Shown: positions 1 through 6,036, numbered from the stretch's first letter. The stretch is 10,731 bases of DNA from Planctomycetota bacterium (GCA_026692885.1 JAPLNJ010000507.1:1-10731), one strand, 5' to 3'. Made by a program: numbers and translations. The notes: a model not told the origin generated them from the sequence alone.

Positions 1-37
1 TTGACTCCCGACTCCCCATGATAGCGCGGGCCCCCAC

Positions 38-77
38 AACCCTCTCCCCGGAGTACCGGGGCGAGGGAGTTGTTTTT
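38..77 (+). terminator. Terminator-like hairpin with T-tract
   Basis: The arms at 38-51 and 56-71 pair almost completely around a 4-base loop (AGTA), with a small internal mismatch or bulge. The right arm is followed by a run of five T at 73-77, so on the plus strand this has the form of a rho-independent terminator, probably for a gene that ends left of the window. The same CCCTCTCCCCGG/CCGGGGCGAGGG sequence is, from memory, a frequent dispersed intergenic hairpin in planctomycete genomes, so it could be a repeat rather than a dedicated terminator. Confidence 0.45.
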
Positions 78-105
78 CGGCCGTGACTTATGATCAAGGC
101 CCGCG

Positions 106-393
106 TCAGAGTAGCCGGGGCGGGAGTTGTTGTCGGCGGCGGTTGATCTCGTCGAAGATCTGCTCCGCGGACGGTCGGGCTTCAACGGGCAGATTGAGCA
201 GATGCCGCCGGTCGCCCAATGCGTGCGCACGGACGGCGGCGAACCAGGGGAGCAGGGTGACGTCCGCGCCGGACTGTTCCAGCAGTGCCACGAGCCCTTC
301 GCCGAACCCCAGATGCAGCAGCACGGCCGAAGCACGGAACCAGTCGTCCCGACTATCTGGCGGCAGCCGATCGTTGATCAGGGACCATTCCAA
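106..393 (-). CDS. Short hypothetical protein, possibly a C-terminal gene remnant
   Basis: The minus strand is open from 429 down to a TGA at 106-108, but contains no ATG; the first usable start is a TTG at 391-393, giving 95 residues. The product looks like real protein rather than noise: amphipathic segments such as DDWFRASAVLLHLGFGEGL and LLPWFAAVRAHALGDRRHLL, ending in EQIFDEINRRRQQLPP, suggest helical, soluble structure. I do not recognise the family. The missing ATG, the lack of a ribosome binding site before the TTG and the small size fit the tail end of a longer gene whose front is lost. It could also be a small intact gene starting at TTG. No function is assigned. Confidence 0.4.
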   Translation of the reverse strand: MEWSLINDRLPPDSRDDWFRASAVLLHLGFGEGLVALLEQSGADVTLLPWFAAVRAHALGDRRHLLNLPVEARPSAEQIFDEINRRRQQLPPRLL

Positions 394-632
394 GACCCAC
401 TGTGAGTTCCCGATTGATTCAAGATTGACTCAATTCATTTTTGAATCAGGTGCCGATTCGTCAAACCCATGCTCATGGACTCCATCCATCATCGACAAGG
501 AGGGTGTTGTCCGACACGTGTTCATCGCTCAATTCTCGGCAGATCGGCACGTTTCCGACGCTCTCGCTGTGGTTTGACAACTCGCCCAGAGTTGAACGCT
601 CGCTGAGCCCGATGGCTTCGAAGGAGTGGAGC

Positions 633-743
633 ATGAGAATCGCAGTCATTAGTTCCGGCATCAGCGGCCTGCTCGCGGCTCGGCTGCTCAGCAGCACCTC
701 GCCGACCGCTGCGACGTCGAGGCCGTGGTACGGCAGCAAGTGA
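633..743 (+). pseudogene. Stub of an FAD/NAD(P)-dependent oxidoreductase (N-terminus only)
   Basis: An ATG at 633 follows a good ribosome binding site (AAGGAG, 621-626). The first residues, MRIAVISSGISGLLAARLLS, match the dinucleotide-binding start of flavin amine oxidase-like proteins (usually MRIAVIGSGISGLxAAxLL), except that the first glycine of GxGxxG is now serine. After about 21 codons the likely continuation (HLADRCDVEAVV) lies in another frame, so a 1-base shift is probable. Nothing of the several hundred residues that should follow is present; the stop is at 741-743 and the convergent antitoxin gene ends at 749. Such a stub cannot be an enzyme. The call rests on one short motif. Confidence 0.42.
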
Positions 744-748
744 TAGGC

Positions 749-979
749 TCATTTGTGATACCGAGCCAACGCATCTGCCTTGACCTGCTCCCAGGGCACG
801 ACATCTTGTGGGTGCCTCTCGTGCTCCGCCACCCGACGTTCTAGTTCGTCCCGTTGCGCATCGCTGAGGTGCGCACGTCGTGGTTCGACGGCGATGCTAT
901 CCCAAATCTCATGTACGAGTGCGAGTCGATCCTCCACGCTGAGGCGATCGATCCCCAGAGCCTTCATCGTCGATGTCAT
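749..979 (-). CDS. Addiction module component family antitoxin (orphan)
   Basis: This 76-residue protein fits the 'putative addiction module component' family (TIGR02574 type): an N-terminal helix with LSVEDRLALVHEIWDSIAVEP, then LSDAQRDELERRVAEHERHP and a PWEQVKADALARY tail. Members are antitoxins that bind and neutralise a RelE/ParE-type ribonuclease or gyrase toxin. The start at 977-979 has AGGGAG just upstream on the minus strand, and the length is normal, so the gene looks intact. The toxin is normally encoded directly downstream, which here means below 749. No RelE/ParE-like reading frame is found there; the space is taken by the convergent oxidoreductase stub. It is therefore an orphan antitoxin, or the toxin gene has been lost. 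Such modules are usually autoregulated, but I see no clear operator. The 248 bases from 980 to 1227 hold no supportable gene. Confidence 0.8.
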   Translation of the reverse strand: MTSTMKALGIDRLSVEDRLALVHEIWDSIAVEPRRAHLSDAQRDELERRVAEHERHPQDVVPWEQVKADALARYHK

Positions 980-1227
980 CGGATCTCCCTCTAAACTGTT
1001 CGGCGTGCTTTCGTCCCTGAGATATCACAAGGTCATCCAAGGGAGTAGAAGACGGTGTTGATGCTCATGCCGTTCAGGAGCCGTTCGCCAGTCCCCGGGC
1101 CAGCCGGAGGCATTCATTAAGTGCCAAAGTGAGTTCTGGCAACTGGAAGGACCGTTGGATACCAGGTATGCTGGTCCGCCGATTTGGGCCGGAACTTTCG
1201 TTACACGCTGGCTGTCCAGGAGACTGC

Positions 1228-1713
1228 ATGATGTGGGCCATCGATCTACCGCACTGGTGGGAATTCGTCGTGCGCGCCGTTGTCGTGTACGTTTTCCTGC
1301 TGGTGCTGCTGCGACTGACCGGCAAGCGGCAAGTCGGACAGTTGGCTCCGTTTGACTTGGTGCTGCTGCTGGTCCTCAGCAATGCCGTGCAGAACTCGAT
1401 GAACGGCGGCGACAACAGCATCACGGGCGGCATGATCCTGGCTACCACGTTGGTCCTGCTGAACTTCGGCGTCGGCTGGCTCACCTATCGCAGCAAAGGT
1501 CTGGAGGCTCTGATCGAAGGCCGGCCGGTCATCGTCGTTCACGATGGGAAGATCGACCACCGAGCCCTGCGGACGGTGCAGATGACCAAGCACGAACTGG
1601 AAGCAGCGCTCCGAGCCCAAGGCTGCGCCGGGCCCGAAGAGGTGCGATTTGCCGTGCTGGAGAACAACGGTCACGTCACGGTGATCCCGATGCGCAATAC
1701 GCACGGCAGCTGA
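1228..1713 (+). CDS. DUF421/YetF-family membrane protein
   Basis: I chose the ATG at 1228 (a second ATG is at 1231) because AGGAG at 1218-1222 is correctly spaced; the open frame extends upstream to 1129, but those codons do not look like protein. The 161-residue product has three hydrophobic stretches at about residues 13-30, 41-53 and 67-86. Between the first two lies the family signature RLTGKRQVGQLAPFDLV followed by LSNAVQNSM. The cytosolic C-terminal part (IEGRPVIVVHDGKID ... MTKHELEAALRAQG ... VRFAVLENNGHVTVIP) is the compact alpha/beta domain typical of YetF/YcaP proteins, which hold short motifs like ALIEGRP and a conserved 'M..ELxxxLR.xG'. The biochemical role of the family is poorly known; some members form oligomers and are stress-linked. 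It seems complete and monocistronic. Confidence 0.87.
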   Translation: MMWAIDLPHWWEFVVRAVVVYVFLLVLLRLTGKRQVGQLAPFDLVLLLVLSNAVQNSMNGGDNSITGGMILATTLVLLNFGVGWLTYRSKGLEALIEGRPVIVVHDGKIDHRALRTVQMTKHELEAALRAQGCAGPEEVRFAVLENNGHVTVIPMRNTHGS

Positions 1714-1916
1714 TGGCGTCGACCCCGTCGAAATGCGCAACTTCCAAGACCCCGGTGTGCCCCGGCGCCGATCCAGACGAATGTGCAAACCCCGCCAGCG
1801 GCCGGTCGGGTAAGCTAGTTCTCGAACCGATTCTCTTGCTTTGCGGGAGGGGCGGGCTAGGTTACCTAGAGGCCCGGTCGCAGTTGCTGACATGGCTGTC
1901 ATCCGTCGACTCCACA

Positions 1917-2064
1917 GCTGCGGTTTGCAGCCTTGATCGGAACGTTGTGAAAAACGCTAGCAGCGGATCCCCGTAACCCGAAGCGTCAGCGAGGAAACGC
2001 CGCTTTTCCTCGCTGACGCTTCGAGTTACGGTACAACAGCGGTCCGATCGAGGCTGCGGTTTGC
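1917..2064. repeat. Nested inverted repeat (27-base hairpin arms) flanked by 12-base direct repeats
   Basis: The core arms 1971-1997 and 2005-2031 are complementary over 27 bases with a single mismatch and enclose a 7-base loop. Outside them, 1927-1948 and 2033-2057 are a second, looser inverted pair sharing gcagcct-gatcgga. The 12-base word gctgcggtttgc occurs in the same orientation at 1917-1928 and again at 2053-2064, just around the unit. The arms contain AAGCGTCAGCGAGGAAA, which I associate with a highly repeated palindrome of planctomycete chromosomes. It lies in the 469-base gene-free stretch 1714-2182, between the DUF421 gene and the response regulator; nothing else there looks coding. 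It may end transcripts from either side, be a small non-autonomous mobile unit, or both. No T-tract marks one direction. Confidence 0.8.
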
Positions 2065-2092
2065 TCTTCCCCGGATGCCAATGGTTGGCTAG

Positions 2093-2164
2093 ACTTACCC
2101 CCCCGCGGCGGAACTTCCCCCCCGCAGCGGACCTCAAATAATTGGCGGGAATCAATTGGCGGGA
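2093..2164. repeat. Two pairs of short direct repeats upstream of the receiver-kinase gene
   Basis: Two adjacent copies of ACTT(A)CCCCCCCGC(G/A)GCGGA occupy 2093-2112 and 2113-2131. Just after them, AATTGGCGGGA occurs exactly twice, at 2140-2150 and 2154-2164, that is, 14 bases apart. The second pair ends four bases before the AGGAGG ribosome binding site of the gene starting at 2183. Evenly spaced direct repeats in this position could be a regulator binding site, or just local slippage duplication in a GC-rich leader. No convincing -35/-10 pair was found. Confidence 0.5.
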
Positions 2165-2182
2165 CGTCAGGAGGCGGGTACC

Positions 2183-3181
2183 ATGTCCATCTGCAATTCA
2201 ACTTACGATGGGAGAGATTGCGCTATCATGGCCTCCGAATCAGCAGCAGCTCCGTCTTGGGACAGCAACCTGCATACCGTCTTGGTCGTCGATGACTCGT
2301 CGACCGATCGGTGTCTCGTCGGGGCCTTGCTGCGGGAGATTCCCAACCTGCGAGTCGAATTCGCCACGAACGGACGCGAAGCTTTACAACGCATCCGCCG
2401 CCGCCCCCCAGACCTCGTGATCACGGATCTGGTGATGCCCGATGTCGACGGTCTGGAACTGGTGTCTCAGGTAGGTCAGCAGTATCCGCTGCTCCCGGTG
2501 ATTCTGATGACCAGCAGTGGCAGCGAGGACCTGGCGTCCCGCGCTGTGAAGTCCGGCGCCCGCGGCTATGTCCCCAAAACGGCTCTCTCGCGGGTGCTGC
2601 CGGGAACCGTCGAACGACTGCTGACGTTGGCCCACGAAAAACGTGAACAGCGGCGTCTGTTGGAGTCGATCACCGCCACCGAACTGACGTTGGTGCTGAA
2701 GGACAACGACACGTCGCTGATCGAACACCTGATCGACTTCGTCGGCATTTGCCTGCGTAACGCCGGACTTTGTACCGAAGGTGGCGAAACCCTGGTGTGT
2801 CTGGCCTTGGAGGAGGCGCTGCAGAACGCGTTTCTGCACGGCAACCTGGAAATCGGTTCCGCGCTGCGCGACTCCAGCGGCGACCAAGAATTCGCGGAAC
2901 TGGTCGAAACACGCCGCACTTGCTCGCCTTATCGGGACCGCCGGGTCTCCGCCACCATCAGCGTGTCACCGCGCGCGGCCAAGTTCGTCGTACGGGACGA
3001 AGGCCCTGGCTTCGATCCTTCGCAGGTGCCTGATCCCACGGCTCCGGAACATCTGGAAAAGCTGTGCGGTCGAGGTCTGCTCCTGATGCGATCGTTTATG
3101 GACGAGGTGACGTTCAACACGAAGGGCAACGAAGTCACCCTGATCAAATATCTCGGGCCGCGGCCCAGTTCCGCCGAATGA
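2183..3181 (+). CDS. Response regulator receiver fused to RsbW-like HATPase (anti-sigma-type kinase)
   Basis: The ATG at 2183 is chosen for AGGAGG at 2169-2174, eight bases away; a TTG at 2156 and an ATG at 2228 are weaker alternatives. The 332-residue protein has two parts. Residues about 30-148 form a CheY-like receiver: acidic pair D37-D38, phosphoacceptor D82 in ITDLVMPDVDG, T110 and K132 (YVPK). Residues about 165-325 form a GHKL ATPase of the RsbW/SpoIIAB kind: N-box EEALQNAFLHGN (E211, N215), G1 box RDEGPGFD (271-278) and G2 box CGRGLLLM (295-302). There is no histidine phosphotransfer helix and no DNA-binding output. Known relatives use the receiver to control a serine kinase that binds an anti-sigma antagonist or sigma factor in partner switching. 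No STAS or sigma gene is adjacent, so the partners must lie elsewhere. The insert at about 222-255 (NLEIGS to RDRR) is long for the family. Confidence 0.9.
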   Translation: MSICNSTYDGRDCAIMASESAAAPSWDSNLHTVLVVDDSSTDRCLVGALLREIPNLRVEFATNGREALQRIRRRPPDLVITDLVMPDVDGLELVSQVGQQYPLLPVILMTSSGSEDLASRAVKSGARGYVPKTALSRVLPGTVERLLTLAHEKREQRRLLESITATELTLVLKDNDTSLIEHLIDFVGICLRNAGLCTEGGETLVCLALEEALQNAFLHGNLEIGSALRDSSGDQEFAELVETRRTCSPYRDRRVSATISVSPRAAKFVVRDEGPGFDPSQVPDPTAPEHLEKLCGRGLLLMRSFMDEVTFNTKGNEVTLIKYLGPRPSSAE

Positions 3182-3252
3182 CGGCCGGGGGGCGATGCTG
3201 GCACCAAACGGTATTGCTTTTCGCGAATCCAATGCCAGGCCAGGCTCTTCTT

Positions 3253-3360
3253 CTACGTCATGGCCAGCCGCTCGCGCACTGACAGCGGTTGGCCGACCTC
3301 GTCCACCACTTTCACGGAGCCACGAATCAGTCGCGTGTGCCACCGCACGGCCTGCGGGAA
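3253..3360 (-). pseudogene. C-terminal remnant of an unidentified gene
   Basis: On the minus strand, 3360 to the TAG at 3253-3255 reads AVRWHTRLIRGSVKVVDEVG then QPLSVRERLAMT. The balanced composition and clean stop look like the true end of a protein, but there is no start and upstream (above 3363) the sequence is instead the transposase relic. I cannot name the family. It appears to be a fragment joined to the transposase piece by deletion or insertion. Confidence 0.3.
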
Positions 3361-3362
3361 CT

Positions 3363-3530
3363 CAGGTACTCACTCAGGCTCACCGGCAGAAACCCCTTAT
3401 CCGAAGCCCGCCGGAGGGGTTCCCATGCGACCGCAGCTTTCCGATCGGGCTGCAAACTCCACGGGACTGAGCCAGCCGTCCCAACCACGCGCCGCAGGGC
3501 GGTGGCGATCGCCGCGTCGCTCGGCTTCGA
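3363..3530 (-). pseudogene. RAYT-type (Y1-like) transposase fragment, copy A
   Basis: Reading down the minus strand, one frame gives GWDGWLSPVEF at roughly 3455-3530 and, after a frame change, RASDKGFLPVSLSEYL ending at about 3363. Both pieces are recognisable from the linker and C-terminal region of planctomycete transposases related to the IS200/Y1 (REP-associated) family, where SLxEYLxLLDWTGRQ normally follows. Here the sequence breaks right after SEYL. No catalytic HUH or tyrosine region is present. Bases 3363-3454 are about 90 percent identical (9 differences in 92, counted by eye) to 4349-4440 in the second relic. The rest of the stretch 3182-3755, including an open minus frame at 3531-3671, contains nothing I can assign. 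Confidence 0.55.
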
Positions 3531-3720
3531 TCGGCGTTGCTGGTTCCGGTGTGTCCGCAGGCACGGGCTTTCACTTTTGGTCGACCGGCTCGGAATATGT
3601 TGCACATTGACGGACTGGTACTGGAAGTAGGCTTCCTCGCCGAGACGGGCTTGTAACCGAAAAACTTCCAAAATTGTGTCTGGTCGGATTGAATGCCTCG
3701 TCCCAGCGTTTCGCCGGACG

Positions 3721-3759
3721 TGGTAAACTGGCGCTATTGAAGAGCCCCAACAGCGTTGG
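3721..3759 (+). promoter_or_regulatory. Possible extended -10 promoter and operator of the relB-like gene
   Basis: TGG-TAAACT at 3721-3729 fits an extended -10 box; no good -35 was seen. Some 20 bases on, CCAAC-AGC-GTTGG (3747-3759) is a short inverted repeat that runs into the ribosome binding site GGAG (3758-3761) of the antitoxin gene. Toxin-antitoxin operons are usually repressed by their own antitoxin at such palindromes. This is position-based inference only. Confidence 0.33.
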
Positions 3760-3770
3760 AGATTTCGAGC

Positions 3771-3998
3771 ATGAATGAGACTGCCATCCTGCGAGCGAAG
3801 GTCCCTGCTCGCCGCCTACAACGGGCTGAGAAAATCCTTCAGAAACTGGGCCTCACGCCAACCGACGCGGTAAACATGCTGCTGGCCCAAATCGAAATTC
3901 GACAAGGGTTGCCGTTCGAGGTCAGCGTCCAACCAAAGTCGCTCCTCACTGCGGACGAACAGGCGGCGGCCTGGACGGAGACCTACGGTGCCTATTGA
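3771..3998 (+). CDS. RelB/DinJ-family antitoxin
   Basis: Starting at the ATG at 3771 (GGAG at 3758-3761; a TTG at 3756 is less likely), the 75-residue protein opens MNETAILRAKVPARRLQRAE and continues KILQKLGLTPTDAVNMLLAQIEIRQGLPFEV. This is the ribbon-helix-helix DNA-binding and dimerisation part typical of RelB/DinJ: an N-terminal strand, the 'LGLTPTDAVNMLLAQI' helix pair and the 'GLPFEV' end. The C-terminal 25 residues (SVQPKSLLTADEQAAAWTETYGAY) would wrap the toxin. Family members repress their own operon and neutralise a RelE/YafQ-type mRNA interferase. The next ORF overlaps its end by 11 bases, but it is not a recognisable RelE toxin. Beyond that lies a transposase relic, so the toxin seems to have been lost or never present. 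Confidence 0.82.
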   Translation: MNETAILRAKVPARRLQRAEKILQKLGLTPTDAVNMLLAQIEIRQGLPFEVSVQPKSLLTADEQAAAWTETYGAY

Positions 3999-4209
3999 GC
4001 CTCCGGTTGACATCCACGCCACGGACGATGGCTTGTCCACGCAGGCCATGATGCGGCTCGCCGAAACGGCTGGAGCGTTCGATTTTTGGCATGCGCCGGG
4101 CGAAGACGTCTACTCTGTGGAAGATGGTGAGCCAATCCGTGCACCCAGTGTCGGTCGCGGCGTGCGGCTTCCGCCGTCAAGCTCTCCGCCCGACCCGCGG
4201 TTCGCTTGA
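3988..4209 (+). pseudogene. ORF overlapping the RelB-like gene, tail read through into a transposase relic
   Basis: A GTG at 3988 overlaps the last 11 bases of the antitoxin gene, as expected for the second gene of a coupled operon. The first 50 or so residues (including MMRLAETAGAFDFWHAPGED and VYSVEDGEPI) are acidic and look like coding sequence; short 'FW..P.EDVY...DGEP' tails occur in small proteins of toxin-antitoxin loci, but I cannot name the family. From about residue 47 on the frame is antisense to the end of the transposase relic (4125 upward), and the remaining residues (APSVGRGVRLPPSSSPPDP) look like noise. I infer that insertion of the element removed the original stop codon. It could still be a short genuine partner of the antitoxin. 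Confidence 0.4.
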
Positions 4210-4650
4210 ACCAGCGACCAAAGTTAAGCACCGTGTCCACCCACGTCTCGGCCGACAGCTGCAGCCGCGCCAAAATCGGTGCCAGTTCACCCGGAATTTG
4301 GCCCCGCTTGTCCGGCCGTGATTGGCGCCCCGTCCAGTCCAACGGACGCAGGTACTCACTCAGGCTCACCGGCAGAAACCCCTTGTCCGAAGCCCGCTGG
4401 CCGGGTTCTGTGGCGACCGCAACTTTCCGATCGGGCTGCACCGCATGAACCACGACAGGCTCAACAGCCGCCGCCGACGTTGGGCCAACTGTTCCTCGTC
4501 GGCCGTCAGCATCTGCAAGTTGGCCGCGGTCGGCTCCTGCGGCTGACCGTCGGCATCTTTGCGTGCCGGGAACAGGAACCACCAGCGGCGCGCGACTTCC
4601 TGGTCAGACCACTCGTGGACCACATCGGGCCGATTGCGGAGCACGACGTG
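4125..4650 (-). pseudogene. RAYT-type (Y1-like) transposase relic, copy B
   Basis: Two frames on the minus strand carry parts of one protein. From 4650 down to about 4440: HVVLRNRPDVVHEWSDQEVA, RRWWFLFPARKD and LSLSWFMR. From about 4440 down to about 4125: RASDKGFLPVSLSEYLRPLD, WTGRQSRPDKRGQIPGELAP and NFGRWFKRTAGRAESL. In intact family members these blocks are separated by about 100 residues (the 'GRFWEGRFKxQ ... YVDLNPIRAG' part with the catalytic tyrosine region), which is missing here, along with the N-terminal third including most of the MSNHxHVVLR metal site (only HVVLR remains). The gene is therefore deleted, frameshifted and dead. Known intact relatives move or process REP-like palindromes. 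Its end abuts the truncated ORF after the RelB-like gene. The 259 bases above it (4651-4909) contain no gene I can support. Confidence 0.72.
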
Positions 4651-4909
4651 CGCGCGACCGATTCGGTGGCCGTCTTCGTCGCGGGTGACGCCGGCACGCG
4701 GCGTTCTCGCGACTCTGCGGCATAACTGAACTCCTTCGGTTTGGCGACTTGGCGGACTTTGAGGGCCAACTTGATGCCGGCTCCTGGCTTCGCTGAGTTC
4801 CGGCCTGCGTTCCCCGTGGGTTCCCCTCGGCCACTGGCTTGTCGCTTCCGCGACAGGTATGCTGATCGACTTCACCGCGTGATCAAGTCGAATTTGAAGG
4901 GGCTGGGAT

Positions 4910-5740
4910 ATGGCTCGTAAGAAAGCGGCGAAACCGAAGACATCAAAGACCGCGATCGCCCCGCGACGGTCGCTGGACCAACTCGCAATTCCCATCGGCT
5001 ACGGCGAATTGTTGGACGAGATCAAGGGCCGCATTCGTTCGGCTCAGATCAAGGCTGTGTTGGCGGTGAATTCCGAGCTGCTCGTTCTCTACTGGAGCAT
5101 CGGTCGCGACATCGTTCAGCGCCAGCATCGCGAAGGCTGGGGCGCAAAGGTGATCGACCGATTGGCTGCCGACTTACGTTCGGAGTTTCCCGAGATGAGT
5201 GGACTCTCGCGAACCAACGTTTATCGCATGCGGGCCTTCTATCTGGCGTATGAGTCGGACGGTGAGATTGTCCCGCAGGCTGCGGGACAATTACGGCGTG
5301 CGAAGCGGCAGTCATCGAGCACCGAAATTCTCGCGCAGCCTGCGCGGGAATTGAATTCACCAATTTGGCCACCGGCGGTGGCCAAGATTCCGTGGTTCCA
5401 CAACGTCACCGACTTGAAAATGCGCTCGTCCGAGCCGGAGCACGCGGGCCAGATGAGCTTCTACCTGTCGGCGGTGGACGAGCTGCTGCGAGACCCGGTG
5501 GTGGATCAACCGACCCTCGGCCTGATCCTCTGCCGCGACAAGAACCGGCTGATCGCCGAATACGCCCTGCGCGACATCCACAAACCGATCGGCGTCGCCG
5601 GTTGGGAAACCAAGCTCGTCGAGTCGCTGCCCAAAGGCCTGCGCGGCAGCCTGCCGACGATCGAGGAACTCGAAGCCGAACTGTCCCGCGAGCCAGCGCC
5701 GGTGCAGCCACCGAAACGCCGGAGACGCACCGATGCTTGA
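4910..5740 (+). CDS. DUF1016/YhcG-family PD-(D/E)XK nuclease-like protein, internally deleted
   Basis: The ATG at 4910 has AAGGGG at 4897-4902. Residues 26-112 are the DUF1016 N-terminal domain ([65 protein letters not shown]). Residues 167-260 are the C-terminal part of the nuclease domain ([69 protein letters not shown]). Between them, PWFHNV (161-166) joins directly to TDLK, whereas relatives of about 340-380 residues have roughly 110 more here, including EQTIxxGWSRNVL and the GxxFYIDLLFYH strand with the first catalytic aspartate. The frame stayed open. I expect no nuclease activity, though DNA or partner binding may persist. Relatives usually sit in type I restriction loci, and the next ORF, an HsdM relic, overlaps its last 8 bases. 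Residues 119-150 carry two palindrome-encoded insertions. Confidence 0.85.
   Translation: MARKKAAKPKTSKTAIAPRRSLDQLAIPIGYGELLDEIKGRIRSAQIKAVLAVNSELLVLYWSIGRDIVQRQHREGWGAKVIDRLAADLRSEFPEMSGLSRTNVYRMRAFYLAYESDGEIVPQAAGQLRRAKRQSSSTEILAQPARELNSPIWPPAVAKIPWFHNVTDLKMRSSEPEHAGQMSFYLSAVDELLRDPVVDQPTLGLILCRDKNRLIAEYALRDIHKPIGVAGWETKLVESLPKGLRGSLPTIEELEAELSREPAPVQPPKRRRRTDA
5267..5352. repeat. Two 25-base palindromes, 60 bases apart, inside the DUF1016 gene
   Basis: Bases 5267-5291 form a perfect palindrome: 12-base arms (ATTGTCCCGCAG) around one central base. Bases 5327-5351 form a second one of the same length and layout with one mismatch (ATTCTCGCGCAG against ATTCCCGCGCAG). The copies also resemble each other as direct repeats (GAgATTgTCcCGCAG / GAaATTcTCgCGCAG) and start exactly 60 bases, or 20 codons, apart, so both are read in the same frame, giving [10 protein letters not shown] and [10 protein letters not shown]. 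They lie in the linker between the two DUF1016 domains. Confidence 0.75.
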
Positions 5741-5965
5741 ACAACTCGACAACCGAAATCACTGCGTGGTCCGCGTGCTGGTCGAGAGGCTCGCGCCGTA
5801 CCAGGGGCGAGTCTACGATCCGTGCTGCGGCTCGGCCGGCATGTTCGTGCAGAGCCATAAATTCGTCGAAGAGCATGGCGGGCGCAGATGTTTGGCTGCA
5901 ACCTCGCGCTGCGTCACTGGATCCTTCGCAAAGCTGGATGGTTGGAGAAGCCAGAACAGTTCTAG
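5733..5965 (+). pseudogene. HsdM-type DNA adenine methyltransferase relic (type I restriction-modification)
   Basis: The ATG at 5733 overlaps the end of the DUF1016 gene (ATGCTTGA). The frame reads [10 protein letters not shown] and then [20 protein letters not shown] followed by [20 protein letters not shown]. The second part is the SAM-binding motif I region of N-6 adenine methyltransferases of type I systems (usual form [15 protein letters not shown]), which in intact HsdM lies well over 100 residues in. So the N-terminal part was deleted, and nothing of the NPPF catalytic motif follows. After about 5880 a different frame is open (5888-5965: [20 protein letters not shown]), unrecognised and ended by TAG at 5963-5965. 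The original frame runs on to 6044 with meaningless residues. No HsdS or HsdR sequence is visible. The fragment is non-functional. Confidence 0.62.
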
Positions 5966-6005
5966 TACTGCCGCTCCGATGCCGACTTCCAGCCCCCTTT
6001 TGCCT

Positions 6006-6036
6006 TTGACAAAAGCCGCGCAGTCCGCGGAAATCA
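6006..6036 (+). promoter_or_regulatory. Weak promoter candidate for the TIR-STAND operon
   Basis: A perfect TTGACA (6006-6011) lies 64 bases before the ATG at 6075. The best partner is AAATCA at 6031-6036, with a 19-base spacer, which is a poor -10 box. Between them is a short inverted repeat (CCGCG/CGCGG). I include it because this is the only sensible place for the operon's promoter: the upstream sequence is a dead gene. The start codon itself is preceded only by a purine-rich stretch (AGAAAGAAGA, 6061-6070), not a clear Shine-Dalgarno sequence. Confidence 0.22.

Noticed and set aside
574..600. TTGACA at 574-579 as a promoter for the oxidoreductase stub
   Set aside because: There is no plausible -10 box at 16-18 bases, and the gene is dead.
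1074..1190. Minus-strand peptide ending LPELTLALNECLRLARGLANGS upstream of the DUF421 gene
   Set aside because: It looks slightly protein-like, but there is no start, no upstream continuation that makes sense and no family I can name. Not enough to call a remnant.
1246..1902. Long minus-strand open frame opposite the DUF421 gene (218 codons)
   Set aside because: It is the antisense shadow of the DUF421 gene; composition rich in Q, H and R and with no recognisable domain.
4839..4863. TTGTCG ... TATGCT as a promoter for the DUF1016 gene
   Set aside because: The spacer is only 13 bases, too short for a normal sigma-70 promoter.
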